From an uncultured Mycoplasmatota bacterium (GTDB lineage Bacteria; Bacillota_I; Bacilli_A; RF39; UBA660): a DNA stretch of 47,479 bases. Location: contig CANTCQ010000010.1 in the NCBI GenBank assembly GCA_947652325.1, forward strand, positions 1-47,479. Direction: 5' to 3'. The notes below the pieces were generated by a model. The model was not told the origin of the DNA. It ran no database searches and saw only the letters and a list, made by a program, of their open reading frames with translations. Below are positions 32,582 through 40,957 of this stretch, in pieces (the first letter of the stretch is position 1; every line of letters starts with the position of its first letter). A program made the position numbers and the translations under genes.

Positions 32582-33000
32582 CTAATCTTCTGCATAAGGT
32601 GTCCAAATTTTTCTTGTTCTTTTTTCTTCCTTATGTTCTTTTTGAACATTTACTATTGATACTGCTTCTATAAATTTTTGGATGGTTAAATCTTCTTCTT
32701 TTGAAAGTAAAAGTCTTGCCATTTGAAAGAAATAATTTTTTCTTTTAAAATTATTATTCTTTTAGTTGTTAATTCTATATCCACAACATGAAAATCAAGT
32801 GAATATCTTTTTTTATTTTTATTTAATTCTTTTAAAATTTCTTTCTTCTTTTCATTAAAAAAAGCAAACTCATCTTTATAATTATATGTCAATTTATCAA
32901 TTTCTTCTAATACATCGCATTTATAACAAAATTCTACTATTTTATCTTCAAAGCTTTGAGTTTTTATATATAATAACAATTTGCAATATGGTTTATTCAT
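32582..33000 (-). pseudogene. Frameshifted gene of unknown function
   Basis: The frame from 33000 (MNKPYCKLLLYIKTQSFEDK) runs to about 32760, where after ELTTKR the coherent reading moves to another frame as NYFFQMARLLLSKEEDLTIQ and ends TPYAED at 32582. The uncorrected frame instead stops at 32686. The intact product would have about 139 residues, charged and without membrane segments. It starts one base into the stop of the 30-residue ORF upstream (TAATG), implying coupled translation. No family is recognised. Confidence 0.55.
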
Positions 33001-33092
33001 TATATTTTTAAACCTTCTTCTAATTCTTCATTTTCATATCTTTTTGATTTTTCATTCCACAATGGACTTATTGGGACTTCACTTAGTTTCAT
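33000..33092 (-). CDS. Small ORF of 30 residues in the decayed island
   Basis: The ORF starts at 33092 behind AGGTGAG and encodes MKLSEVPISPLWNEKSKRYE plus ten residues. Its stop overlaps the next start by one base. A TATAAT box lies about 18 bases upstream. It is too short to assign, but the ribosome site and coupling suggest it is or was translated. Confidence 0.45.
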   Translation of the reverse strand: MKLSEVPISPLWNEKSKRYENEELEEGLKI

Positions 33093-33162
33093 AATCTCAC
33101 CTTTTCTATATTATATATTGTTGGTAAAAAAATTTTACTTGTAACAACTTTTTCTCTTTTTA

Positions 33163-34091
33163 TTATTTTTCATTATTTATATTTGTACTATTTTCTAATA
33201 CTTTTTTTAAAACTCTGTCTTTTTCTTCTCCTTCTAAAATAATGGATTGGTAATCATTTATATCTTTTCTACTGGATAAAGAGCAAGGTATTATTTTAAT
33301 AGATGTATTTGTTAGTTTGTTTTCTTCAAAATGAAAAGTTGCTTGAAATATTATAGTATCTTATCATTTGGATTCTCTTTCTATTCCCCAGTGAAAAGTC
33401 AAAATGATTAAATCCGTATTTTGTTCTTGAAAATAGGTAGTAGCTTTTTCAATGTTTTTCTTAGTTTCTGTATCATTCCAACCTGTGATACCAGCTAGGC
33501 CTATTTTTATTCCTTCAATTTCTAAGACTGGATATTCTTCATAATCAAAATAAGGAATTCTTACTTCTTCTAAATTTTTATTGTATCTGTATATCTTTTT
33601 CTCCGTAGTCATATGTATGATTATTCTCAAGATTTACTGCTTCTACGCTACCAGCGATTAAAATATTCGTATAATCAGCATCACCTTTGAAGTTGAATTT
33701 TTTATCTGCCCTGTGTTCTTCTTCGGCATCTGTAAATGTTGTTTCTAAATTTGCTATGGTTAAATCATCTTTTAAAACTATATCGTAAACGCCTTTAAAA
33801 AGTAACTAAAATCTCGATTGTTTTTCTTTAGTACATAAGGAAAATTATTCATTTCATCAAAATGGGTATCTGTACCTAATGTGCAATCTCCTATTGCACT
33901 AATTGTTATCTCTTTTTCTTTTTGTTTCAATATTTTAAAATTTATGATTCTGTTTTCTTTTGGCGGAACGATTTCCATCTTTTTTTCTATCGTTTCTATT
34001 TTTATCAATTCTTCTTTTTTACAATTAGTTAGTAAAAGACTCATACCATAAGTATTAAATATTTTTTCCAATATTTTACCTTATTTTTCAT
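33163..34091 (-). pseudogene. Decayed CapA-like metallophosphatase lipoprotein
   Basis: From the ATG at 34091 (ribosome site GGAGATG) the reading gives a lipoprotein signal, MKNKVKYWKKYLILM, a frameshift, then SLLLTNCKKE with lipobox cysteine. ISAIGDCTLGTD is the N-terminal motif of the CapA/PgsA metallophosphatase family, followed by NFPYVLKKN. A second frameshift near 33795 is needed to reach DDLTIANLETTFTDAEEE and NLENNHTYDYGEKDI; a third near 33600 leads to GIKIGLAGITGWNDTE and DLIILTFHWGIERE. There the segment with the metal-binding histidines (GHHPHV and the SLGNF motif in relatives) is missing, and the frame resumes as DTIIFQATFHFEENKL to a stop at 33163. At least three frameshifts plus a deletion mark a true pseudogene. 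Confidence 0.8.
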
Positions 34092-34143
34092 ACTAACATC
34101 TCCTTTTTTTAACCCGAAATATCATATCATAAATTTATATAAA

Positions 34144-34184
34144 TGCAAAAAAAATATAAAGTTTTTTGTCCTTTATATTTTTAT
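34144..34184 (-). terminator. Terminator after the BI-1 family gene
   Basis: AAATATAAAG and CTTTATATTT form a perfect 10-bp stem with a 9-base loop, followed on the minus strand by a T run. It starts 4 bases after the stop. Confidence 0.85.
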
Positions 34185-34831
34185 TAATCTTTTGAATTTC
34201 CAATAATACTTAACAAATGTAAGAATATGTTAATATAATCTAGATATAAATTCAATGCACTTATTATGCTTAAGTTATCTTCTGGAATATTCTCTTCTTC
34301 TGCTAAGGCTTTTATTTTTTGAACATCGTATGCAGTAAAGCCAATAAATACAAGTATACAAATGATGGATAATACCAAATCAAATGTCTCGTTTGCTGTA
34401 AAAAAATTAATTATAAAACATATAATTACCGCAAATAAGGCCATCATTAAATAGGTTCCCCATTTTGTTAAGTCTAATTTTGTATAGTATCCAATTAATC
34501 CAAATACTAGAAAAATAATGGCAGCGAGTAAAAATACAAATAAAATAGAAGTTAGTTTGTAAACGATAAAAATAGATGAAAAGGTAAGTCCTGATACAAA
34601 ACTATATAAAATAAAGAAAATTTTTGCTGTATTTTTTCCCATTGTTCTTACTTTTGCCGACAAAAATATAACTAGTATTAACTCAACAATACATAATATC
34701 CAATATGTTGAATTTCTAAAAATATTTATTATCATTGTTTCATTATGTGAAACCGCATAGCCTGTTATGAATGTTACTAAAAGTCCAATAAACATCCAGA
34801 TAAATGATTTACTCATTACTTTGTTATCCAT
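34184..34831 (-). CDS. BI-1 (Bax inhibitor-1)/YccA family membrane protein
   Basis: The 215-residue protein has about seven transmembrane helices with the family features FIWMFIGLLVTFITGYAVS near the start, ILYSFVSGLTFSSIF in the middle, and ICILVFIGFTAYDVQKIKAL, SALNLYLDYINIFLHLL near the end. The two acidic residues in the last helices (Asp in TAYD and LYLDYIN) form the pH-sensing pair in known homologues, which act as calcium leak channels. Substrate here is inferred. It has its own promoter and terminator and an AAAGGAGG ribosome site. Confidence 0.92.
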   Translation of the reverse strand: MDNKVMSKSFIWMFIGLLVTFITGYAVSHNETMIINIFRNSTYWILCIVELILVIFLSAKVRTMGKNTAKIFFILYSFVSGLTFSSIFIVYKLTSILFVFLLAAIIFLVFGLIGYYTKLDLTKWGTYLMMALFAVIICFIINFFTANETFDLVLSIICILVFIGFTAYDVQKIKALAEEENIPEDNLSIISALNLYLDYINIFLHLLSIIGNSKD

Positions 34832-34859
34832 TTTGATTCCTCCTTTATAAACTATATGT

Positions 34860-34879
34860 TTATTATAGCATTCTTTCTT
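34860..34879 (-). promoter_or_regulatory. BI-1 gene promoter, identical to the lemA module
   Basis: Minus strand AAGAAAGAATGCTATAATAA, an extended -10 (TGC-TATAAT) about 30 bases before the ATG. It is identical over 20 bases to the lemA promoter at 19377-19396. Confidence 0.6.
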
Positions 34880-34896
34880 AAATATATAAATTATTT

Positions 34897-35997
34897 TTAT
34901 ACATTAAATCGAAAATAGACAATATCGCCATCTTGCATCGTGTAATCTTTTCCTTCTAAATTTAATTTTCCTGATTCTTGTACTTTTTTTTCGTCTTTTA
35001 ATTCTTCTAAATCGTTAAATTTCATAATTTCTGCTTTTATGAATCCTCTTTCAATATCACTATGGATTAAACCTGCACATTTTTTAGCATTCATACCTTT
35101 TTTAAATGTCCAAGCTCGAACTTCATCACTACCAACTGTAAAAAAGGTTTGTAAGCCAAGTAAATCATATGTTGCAAAAATAAGCTTGTCTAGTCCGCTG
35201 CTTGCTATTCCTAAATCATTTAAAAAGGCTATTTTGTCTTCACTTTCCAGCTCTACAAGTTCTGATTCTATCTTAGCACACATTGTAATTACACCAGCAT
35301 TTTCTTTACTTGCATATTCACTAACCTTTTTAGTGTACTCATTTTCTCCTAAAGCTATGTCATCTTCTAAAATATTGGCTGCATAAATTAATGGTTTTAA
35401 GGTTATAAAATGAAATGGTTTTAAAATCAATAATTCCTCTTCTTCAAAATCTATTAAACGAAGTGCTTTATTTTCTAGTAATGCTTCTTTTGCTTTATTT
35501 AATATTTCTATTTCTTTTAATGCTATTTTGTCTTTTGTAGTTTCTGCTTTTTTGGCTATTTTTTCAATTCTATTTTCAATAATTTCTAAATCTGCCAAAA
35601 TTAATTCTAAATTTATGATTTCTATATCTCTTATGGGGTCTACCCCACCTTCCACGTGAATGATATTTTCCTCTTTAAAACATCGAACCACTTCCACAAT
35701 AGCATCTACTTCTCTTATGTGAGAAAGAAATTTATTTCCTAATCCTTCTCCTTTTGAAGCTCCTTTTACAAGACCAGCAATGTCAGTAAATTCAAAAGTT
35801 GTGGGCACTAAACTTTTGGGATGATATAAATTTTCTAAAAATTCTAACCTAGAATCTGGAACAGTTACTACACCTACATTAGGGTCGATGGTTGCAAAGG
35901 GATAATTTGCAGCTAAAATATTTTTCTTGGTGATTGCATTAAATAAGGTTGATTTCCCTACATTTGGTAATCCTACAATACCTGCTTTTAAAGACAT
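34897..35997 (-). CDS. ychF: Ribosome-binding ATPase YchF
   Basis: YchF is an Obg-family P-loop protein that prefers ATP and binds ribosomes. The 366-residue product begins MSLKAGIVGLPNVGKSTLFN (Walker A), has YPFATIDPNVG, FTDIAGLVKGASKGEGLGNKF, the coiled-coil insertion (about 130-200) and a C-terminal TGS domain (about 280-364, with TFFTVG, VRAWT and GDIVYFRFNV). The G4 position reads AANILEDD rather than NKxD, as expected for ATP specificity. The start at 35997 gives the exact family length; an upstream in-frame start would overlap abgT. AAGGATG is the ribosome site. It is the end of the parAB operon. Confidence 0.96.
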   Translation of the reverse strand: MSLKAGIVGLPNVGKSTLFNAITKKNILAANYPFATIDPNVGVVTVPDSRLEFLENLYHPKSLVPTTFEFTDIAGLVKGASKGEGLGNKFLSHIREVDAIVEVVRCFKEENIIHVEGGVDPIRDIEIINLELILADLEIIENRIEKIAKKAETTKDKIALKEIEILNKAKEALLENKALRLIDFEEEELLILKPFHFITLKPLIYAANILEDDIALGENEYTKKVSEYASKENAGVITMCAKIESELVELESEDKIAFLNDLGIASSGLDKLIFATYDLLGLQTFFTVGSDEVRAWTFKKGMNAKKCAGLIHSDIERGFIKAEIMKFNDLEELKDEKKVQESGKLNLEGKDYTMQDGDIVYFRFNV

Positions 35998-36010
35998 TTT
36001 TTCACATCCT

Positions 36011-37555
36011 TTATAATGTTGGAAAAACTCCAATACCTAGTGGAAGTCCTACTATATACCACACAATTAGAATTGTCAATAACATAGCAAAAGTCATAAA
36101 TGCATAAGGAAATTGATATTTAATTGCTTTTATTATATGGATTGGTTGTTCTTTTTTATTATATTTTTCCAAATAAGCTAAATAAATAACGAAATAAGCA
36201 AACAATGGGGTTATTCCTAAAGTTGTTGATTCCCCAAAGCGAAATATGATTTGTGCAAATTCTGGTGATATTCCAGACTTCATAAATACAGGAATCGTGA
36301 CTCCTGATAAAATAGACCATCTTGTTATAGATGAAGGAACAAAAATAGTAGCAATAGCACTTATTAAGAAGAATAATATAATTAACGGAATGGCTGTAAA
36401 AGAAGTTTCATTTATAATATTAGATAATGCAACAACTATCACAGTTCCAATATTGGTGTATTTTACTACATTAATTAGAATGGAAGCAAAGAAAATTAAT
36501 ATAATGGTTTGGCCAATTCCATCTAAAGAGTGTCCTAAATCTTCACATAATTCTCGATGATTTTTTATAGTTTTTGCTCCAATTCCATAAAATAATCCTA
36601 TAATTATCATTCCTGTTGTAATAATAAAAACAAATCCTGTATTAAAAAAAGAGTTGTAACTAAATAATTTATCAATATAAAATATTTGACTGTTATCTAA
36701 TAATTTCCCAGAAAAAGGCAATCCGGGAATTATATTGTAAAGAAATATTAGAAAATAAATTAAAAACGCTAAGAATGCTAATGCTAAGCCCTTTTTTTCT
36801 TTTTTTCCTAAAAATAACTCTTCTTCTATCTCTGTATTAGGTACTTCATATTTGTCTGTTTTGTAAATGGTATAGGATTCTGTTATTTTCGTAATCAAAA
36901 TCGATAACATAATCACGATTATAAACATAATTATAATAAAACCTGTTGTTTTCATCGCATAATTGCTATCTACAATATTAGCTGCAAGAGTACTTAATGA
37001 AAGTAAAGAAGAATCAATGCTTGTAAAAATAATATTAATTCCATATCCACAAGTTAAACCTGCAAAAGAAGCAATAATTCCTATCGCAGGATTTCTTTTT
37101 CCTGTTTCAAAAAGAATGGCTGCAAGAGGAAGTAAGAAAACAAAAGATAAGTCTCCTATCACTCCTAATAAAACACTTATTAACACTAAAACAAAAGTAA
37201 CAGAATTCTTCTTTGCATTTTTAGTTAATAATGTAAAGGCTACTTTTAAAAAGTCACTTTTTTGCATAACTCCTATTCCTATTAAAACAATAAGCAAACT
37301 ACTTAAAGGGGCAAAAGCCATAAAATTATTAATAGTACTTGTAAAAATATATTTTAATCCGCTTAAATTAAATAAAGAAGAAACTTCTGCAATATATGTA
37401 TTGTACTCTTGTGTTGTTGTACTAATTTTTCTAGAAGTAGCCTGCAAACCTATAGTGGATAGAATTCCACTTAAAAGTATTGTTATTCCTATCATTATTA
37501 AAATTGTCATAATAGGATGTGAGGTTATTTTTTCTTTTATTCTTTTTATGTTCAT
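36011..37555 (-). CDS. AbgT family transporter
   Basis: The 514-residue protein has 11 or more transmembrane helices and AbgT-family features: HPIMTILIMIGITILLSG, GIGVMQKSDF, IGDLSFVFLLPLAAILFETG, the conserved FAGLTCGYGINI, and near the end VPSSITRWSILSGVTIPVF and FRFGESTTLGITPLFAYFVI. AbgT proteins take up p-aminobenzoyl-glutamate or export sulfonamide-like compounds; which applies here is unknown. It starts inside the stop of the DUF951 gene (ATGA overlap) and is followed after 13 bases by ychF, so it lies in the middle of the parAB operon. Confidence 0.88.
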   Translation of the reverse strand: MNIKRIKEKITSHPIMTILIMIGITILLSGILSTIGLQATSRKISTTTQEYNTYIAEVSSLFNLSGLKYIFTSTINNFMAFAPLSSLLIVLIGIGVMQKSDFLKVAFTLLTKNAKKNSVTFVLVLISVLLGVIGDLSFVFLLPLAAILFETGKRNPAIGIIASFAGLTCGYGINIIFTSIDSSLLSLSTLAANIVDSNYAMKTTGFIIIMFIIVIMLSILITKITESYTIYKTDKYEVPNTEIEEELFLGKKEKKGLALAFLAFLIYFLIFLYNIIPGLPFSGKLLDNSQIFYIDKLFSYNSFFNTGFVFIITTGMIIIGLFYGIGAKTIKNHRELCEDLGHSLDGIGQTIILIFFASILINVVKYTNIGTVIVVALSNIINETSFTAIPLIILFFLISAIATIFVPSSITRWSILSGVTIPVFMKSGISPEFAQIIFRFGESTTLGITPLFAYFVIYLAYLEKYNKKEQPIHIIKAIKYQFPYAFMTFAMLLTILIVWYIVGLPLGIGVFPTL

Positions 37556-37743
37556 TTTTCTTCACCTAAAACTTTTTTAAGTTTTCGTTCAAATTCTAAG
37601 CGGTCCATCATAATTTCGCGACCGCAATTTTGACATTTAATTTTTATATCTACACCTATTCTTGTAATTTTCCATTCATTTGTTTTACAAGCGTGTGGCT
37701 TTTTCATTATTACCAAGTCATGTAATTTATAATTCTTATTCAT
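37552..37743 (-). CDS. DUF951 family small protein
   Basis: This 63-residue protein matches the DUF951 family of Firmicutes: LHDLVIMKKPHACKTNEWKI, GVDIKIKCQNCGR and IMMDRLEFERKLKKVL. The Cys pair CQNC with HAC may bind zinc. The function of the family is unknown; its gene usually sits between mscS and ychF, as here. The ATG at 37743 has GAGGTG upstream and overlaps the mscS end by 8 bases. Confidence 0.9.
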   Translation of the reverse strand: MNKNYKLHDLVIMKKPHACKTNEWKITRIGVDIKIKCQNCGREIMMDRLEFERKLKKVLGEEK

Positions 37744-38542
37744 AATGCACCTCAATTTGATTATAAGGTATTTTTATTTTATCTTTTTCATAAAAGTTTT
37801 TAATTATTTTCAGAGCGTCTCTTTTTATTTGCCATTGATTGTCTTGTGGACATAAAATACTGATTGTATATTTTACACAACTGTCATCTAATGAAGAAAT
37901 TCCTAAATACTTTGGGTCTTTTTTTATTCCTTCTATTTTTTTTATTTCTGCAAGTATTTTGTTAATTGTTTTTTCAACCCGTTCTGTTTTTGCTTCATAG
38001 GAGGTTGGAATATCAATTACTATATTTGCAGGCTCTTGGCTAATATTTACTACTTGGTCAATGTTACGATTGGCAATTACTAAAACTTCACCATTGTTCT
38101 TCTTTATTTTGGTTGACTTTAAACCCATATCTATTACTTCTCCAGTGAAATTATTATAAGTAACAATATCTCCCACTACAAAATAATTGTCCATTATAAT
38201 GGTTATTCCACTAATAAAATCTTTTAAGGTATCTTGTAAAGCTAACCCAATAACGGCTCCTAAAACGCCTAAACTAGCAATTAAAGCTTTGGTATCTACA
38301 CCATATAAATCTAATATAAAAAGAACAGCTAAAATAAAGATGATATATTTAAAAATATTGGAAATTAAATTTACAATTGTTCTTCTTTTTTTTCTTTCGT
38401 AAGCATTTTTACCCGATACTATAATCTTTTCAATTAATAGTTTTCCAAAATGATAAAGTGCAATAGATACCAAGAGTATTATCGCAAGACCATATACTTC
38501 TTTTTTACTCAAAAAAGCCATGATATTTCCAACTATCTCCAT
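37736..38542 (-). CDS. MscS family small-conductance mechanosensitive channel
   Basis: The 268-residue protein has three helices (about 10-35, 52-75, 80-105), the pore-lining helix ALIASLGVLGAVIGLALQDTL with its Gly/Ala packing, then FISGITIIMDNYFVVGD and the cytoplasmic beta domain (TGEVIDMGLKSTKIKKNNGE, VIANRNIDQVVNIS) and alpha/beta cage. It releases solutes on hypo-osmotic shock. It begins directly after parB (adjacent bases) and overlaps DUF951 by 8 bases. Confidence 0.93.
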   Translation of the reverse strand: MEIVGNIMAFLSKKEVYGLAIILLVSIALYHFGKLLIEKIIVSGKNAYERKKRRTIVNLISNIFKYIIFILAVLFILDLYGVDTKALIASLGVLGAVIGLALQDTLKDFISGITIIMDNYFVVGDIVTYNNFTGEVIDMGLKSTKIKKNNGEVLVIANRNIDQVVNISQEPANIVIDIPTSYEAKTERVEKTINKILAEIKKIEGIKKDPKYLGISSLDDSCVKYTISILCPQDNQWQIKRDALKIIKNFYEKDKIKIPYNQIEVHYE

Positions 38543-39433
38543 CTAATCACCTGTTATTTCTATTCCTAATATTTCTAATATTCTTTCTAAGTCTTTTTCT
38601 CTATCAAAAGGAATTTCAATTTTATTTTCTTTTATCTTTACTTTTGTCCCCACTTTTTCACGCATTATTTTTTCGTAAATAGAATAATATCTACTTCTTT
38701 CTGTTGATTTTCTACTTATTTTATATGTTTTTGGTAAGTTTTCTTCCTGTATGGTTCTTTCCAATTCACGTACACTTAATGATTCTTTCAATACACGGTC
38801 TGCTAAATCATTAATTTTCATAGTATCACTTAGTTTACTTAAAGCTCTTGCATGACCCATACTAATTCTACTCGTTTCTACCAATTTTTTAGTTGCCTCT
38901 GGCAATTTTAATAATCCAAGCATATTTGTAACATGACTTCTACTTTTGCCAAATTTTTTTGCAAATTCTTCTTGGGTAATATTTCCTATACGAATAATAT
39001 TTTCATAAGCAAGCGCTTCTTCTATTGGATTTAAATTTTCTCTTTGAATATTTTCAATTAAAGCAATTTCCATCATTTCTTGGTCATCAAAATCTTTTAC
39101 GATTGCAGGAACCGTTTCTAATCCAGCTATTCTTGCGGCTTTGCTACGACGTTCTCCAGCAATTAAGTAGTATCCTTTGACTGCTTTTTTTACAATTATG
39201 GGCTGAACTATACCATATTCTTTTATACTTTCTGCTAATTCTCTTAATGCTTCTTCTTTAAACGTCTTTCTTGGTTGATAAGGATTTGGGTGTATATCAT
39301 CTAAAGAAATTTCTATAATATCATTAGTCTTTGCTTTTGCAACAATATCTTGTTCAAAGTTATCAAAATCAATTACTTCATTTGAAAATAATTGTTCTAA
39401 TCCTTTTCCTAAAGCTTTTCTTCTAGTTTCCAT
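38543..39433 (-). CDS. parB: Chromosome partitioning protein ParB (Spo0J)
   Basis: ParB binds parS sites near the origin and loads SMC; it hydrolyses CTP. The 296-residue protein starts RRKALGKGLEQLF, has the ParB N-domain (IHPNPYQPRKTF, ELAESIKEYGIVQPIIVKK, GYYLIAGERRSKAARIAGL) with the CTP-site GERRxxA, a HTH domain (about 130-190, TQEEFAKKFGKSRSHVTNML, ISMGHARALSKL), and a C-terminal dimerisation domain. It overlaps parA by 11 bases. I could not find a parS site (consensus TGTTTCACGTGAAACA) in the window. Confidence 0.97.
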   Translation of the reverse strand: METRRKALGKGLEQLFSNEVIDFDNFEQDIVAKAKTNDIIEISLDDIHPNPYQPRKTFKEEALRELAESIKEYGIVQPIIVKKAVKGYYLIAGERRSKAARIAGLETVPAIVKDFDDQEMMEIALIENIQRENLNPIEEALAYENIIRIGNITQEEFAKKFGKSRSHVTNMLGLLKLPEATKKLVETSRISMGHARALSKLSDTMKINDLADRVLKESLSVRELERTIQEENLPKTYKISRKSTERSRYYSIYEKIMREKVGTKVKIKENKIEIPFDREKDLERILEILGIEITGD

Positions 39434-40208
39434 TGCGACTTATCACTTCCTTTGCTAAATTTGCATATGCAAGGGTTGCACGACTAGTAGGGTCATAAGC
39501 ATTTATCGGTTTTCCGTGACTTGGAGCTTCTACCAAACGTACGAGTCTTGGAATAATAGTATTAAATACTTTATTTTTAAAACATTTACGAACTTCTTCT
39601 ATCACTTCTAAACCAATATTGGTTCTTCCATCTAGCATGGTTAATAAAACACCTTCTATTCGCAAGTCAGGATTCATATTGGATTGAACTAAAATAATAG
39701 AGTTTAAGAGTTGGGTAATTCCTTCCAAAGCAAAATATTCACATTGAACAGGAATTATGACTGAATCACTGGCTACAAGTGCATTCATTGTTGATATTCC
39801 TAAAGAGGGTTGGCAATCTATAATAATATAATCATATTTTTCTCGAATCTCTTTTAATTTTAAACGTAATTGTTCATTTTGTCTAAACGTTTCATCTTCT
39901 AACATTTTTTTTACAAATTCCACATCGACACCAGCTAAATTAATAGTGGAAGGTATAATCGATAAGTTTTTAAATTTGGTTTTAATAATAGACGTTTCAA
40001 TTTGACAAGCACCTGTTATTACATCATATATATCACATTCAAAATCGTTGGTATTTAATCCAAGCCCACTAGAAGAATTTCCTTGTGGGTCTAAATCTAT
40101 TAAAAGCGTTTTTTTTCCTTCACTTCCTAAGGAGGCTGCAAGATTAATACTTGTTGTGGTTTTTCCTACTCCTCCTTTTTGATTTACTAATGAAATAATT
40201 TTTGCCAT
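39423..40208 (-). CDS. parA: Chromosome partitioning ATPase ParA (Soj)
   Basis: The 261-residue Walker-type ATPase has the deviant P-loop QKGGVGKTTTSINLAASL (residues 9-26), DLDPQGNSSSGLG, Walker B YIIIDCQPSLG, and IPVQCEYFALEG. Soj regulates DnaA and works with Spo0J in origin segregation; in Bacillus the pair also affects sporulation initiation. AAAGGTGG precedes the ATG. It is the first gene of parA-parB-mscS-DUF951-abgT-ychF. Confidence 0.97.
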   Translation of the reverse strand: MAKIISLVNQKGGVGKTTTSINLAASLGSEGKKTLLIDLDPQGNSSSGLGLNTNDFECDIYDVITGACQIETSIIKTKFKNLSIIPSTINLAGVDVEFVKKMLEDETFRQNEQLRLKLKEIREKYDYIIIDCQPSLGISTMNALVASDSVIIPVQCEYFALEGITQLLNSIILVQSNMNPDLRIEGVLLTMLDGRTNIGLEVIEEVRKCFKNKVFNTIIPRLVRLVEAPSHGKPINAYDPTSRATLAYANLAKEVISRNGN

Positions 40209-40243
40209 AATACCACCTTTTTCAAATTTTAGTCACTGTTATT

Positions 40244-40272
40244 ATTTTAACACATTCCTATTTATTTGTCTT
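40244..40272 (-). promoter_or_regulatory. Promoter of the parAB operon
   Basis: Minus strand AAGACA, 17-base spacer ending in TGT, TAAAAT (extended -10), about 36 bases before the parA ATG. Confidence 0.5.
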
Positions 40273-40295
40273 TAAAAAAACTTTGATTTTTTCGA

Positions 40296-40763
40296 TTACA
40301 GCATCTTCAATATTTTTTGAATTTCCTTATTGTTAAATTCTTGCGTTTTCTTTAAAATGGATTTTATTTCTTCTTTTTTGGTACATGAAAAAAGTGCAGC
40401 GATTAAAACTAATTTGGGATTATTTTTAGGAAACCTAAATGCATATAAACTATATATTTCCCAATAACATGGCCGTAATAATTCATGGTATTTTTTGACA
40501 TTTCGAAAACTTATGTTAATATAAAATGTTTTTGATGTTGTAAAAAGATTTTGATTATCAAGAACTTTGATTTTTAAAGTTAATTCAGTATTTATAAAAA
40601 GAAGAAATTCTAAAATATTTTTTTCCACTGGTATTTCGTTCTTTTTCAATATTGTATTTGCTTCTAAGCCAAAAAAATTTAGTATTATTTTATCCAATTT
40701 TTTACGGTATTCTTTTTTACTAAAAATTTTTATGAATTTATTTTTTGTTATCATTTTTTTCAT
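40296..40763 (-). CDS. Hypothetical protein between ftsH and parA
   Basis: I recognise no family. The 155-residue product is very basic (Lys-rich first 35 residues), with an alternating beta/alpha middle and a helical Lys/Glu C-terminus (KKEEIKSILKKTQEFNNKEI). No signal peptide or membrane helix is seen. The ATG at 40763 follows AAGGA; an upstream in-frame start adds ten basic residues. It has its own promoter after the ftsH terminator and lies alone before parA. Confidence 0.6.
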   Translation of the reverse strand: MKKMITKNKFIKIFSKKEYRKKLDKIILNFFGLEANTILKKNEIPVEKNILEFLLFINTELTLKIKVLDNQNLFTTSKTFYINISFRNVKKYHELLRPCYWEIYSLYAFRFPKNNPKLVLIAALFSCTKKEEIKSILKKTQEFNNKEIQKILKML

Positions 40764-40783
40764 TTTATTTTTCCTTTTGTTGA

Positions 40784-40812
40784 AGAATACCAAAAAGAAT
40801 TTTTTTTGCCAA
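40784..40812 (-). promoter_or_regulatory. Promoter of the small unknown gene
   Basis: Minus strand TTGGCA, 17-base spacer, TATTCT, 21 bases before the ATG at 40763. Confidence 0.6.
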
Positions 40813-40913
40813 ATATTAATTTTTCTTATTTTATATTTAAATATTAAAAAAGAAGAAATAAAATCAACTTAATTTAATTTACTTCTTATAATACTGTTTT
40901 AATAACAAAAAAA

Positions 40914-40957
40914 TCATAAAAAAAGAATTAGATGTTTATTCTTTCTCTAATTCTTTT
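40914..40957 (-). terminator. Terminator overlapping the end of ftsH
   Basis: AAAAGAATTAGA and TCTAATTCTTTT form a 12-bp stem with a 13-base loop and a T run on the minus strand. The 5' arm codes for the last residues of FtsH and the stop codon is in the loop. Confidence 0.8.

Noticed and set aside
35650..35665. CACGTG-centred sequence resembling parS inside ychF
   Set aside because: Only about 11 of 16 positions match the parS consensus; other CACGTG sites at about 16480 and 45750 match no better.
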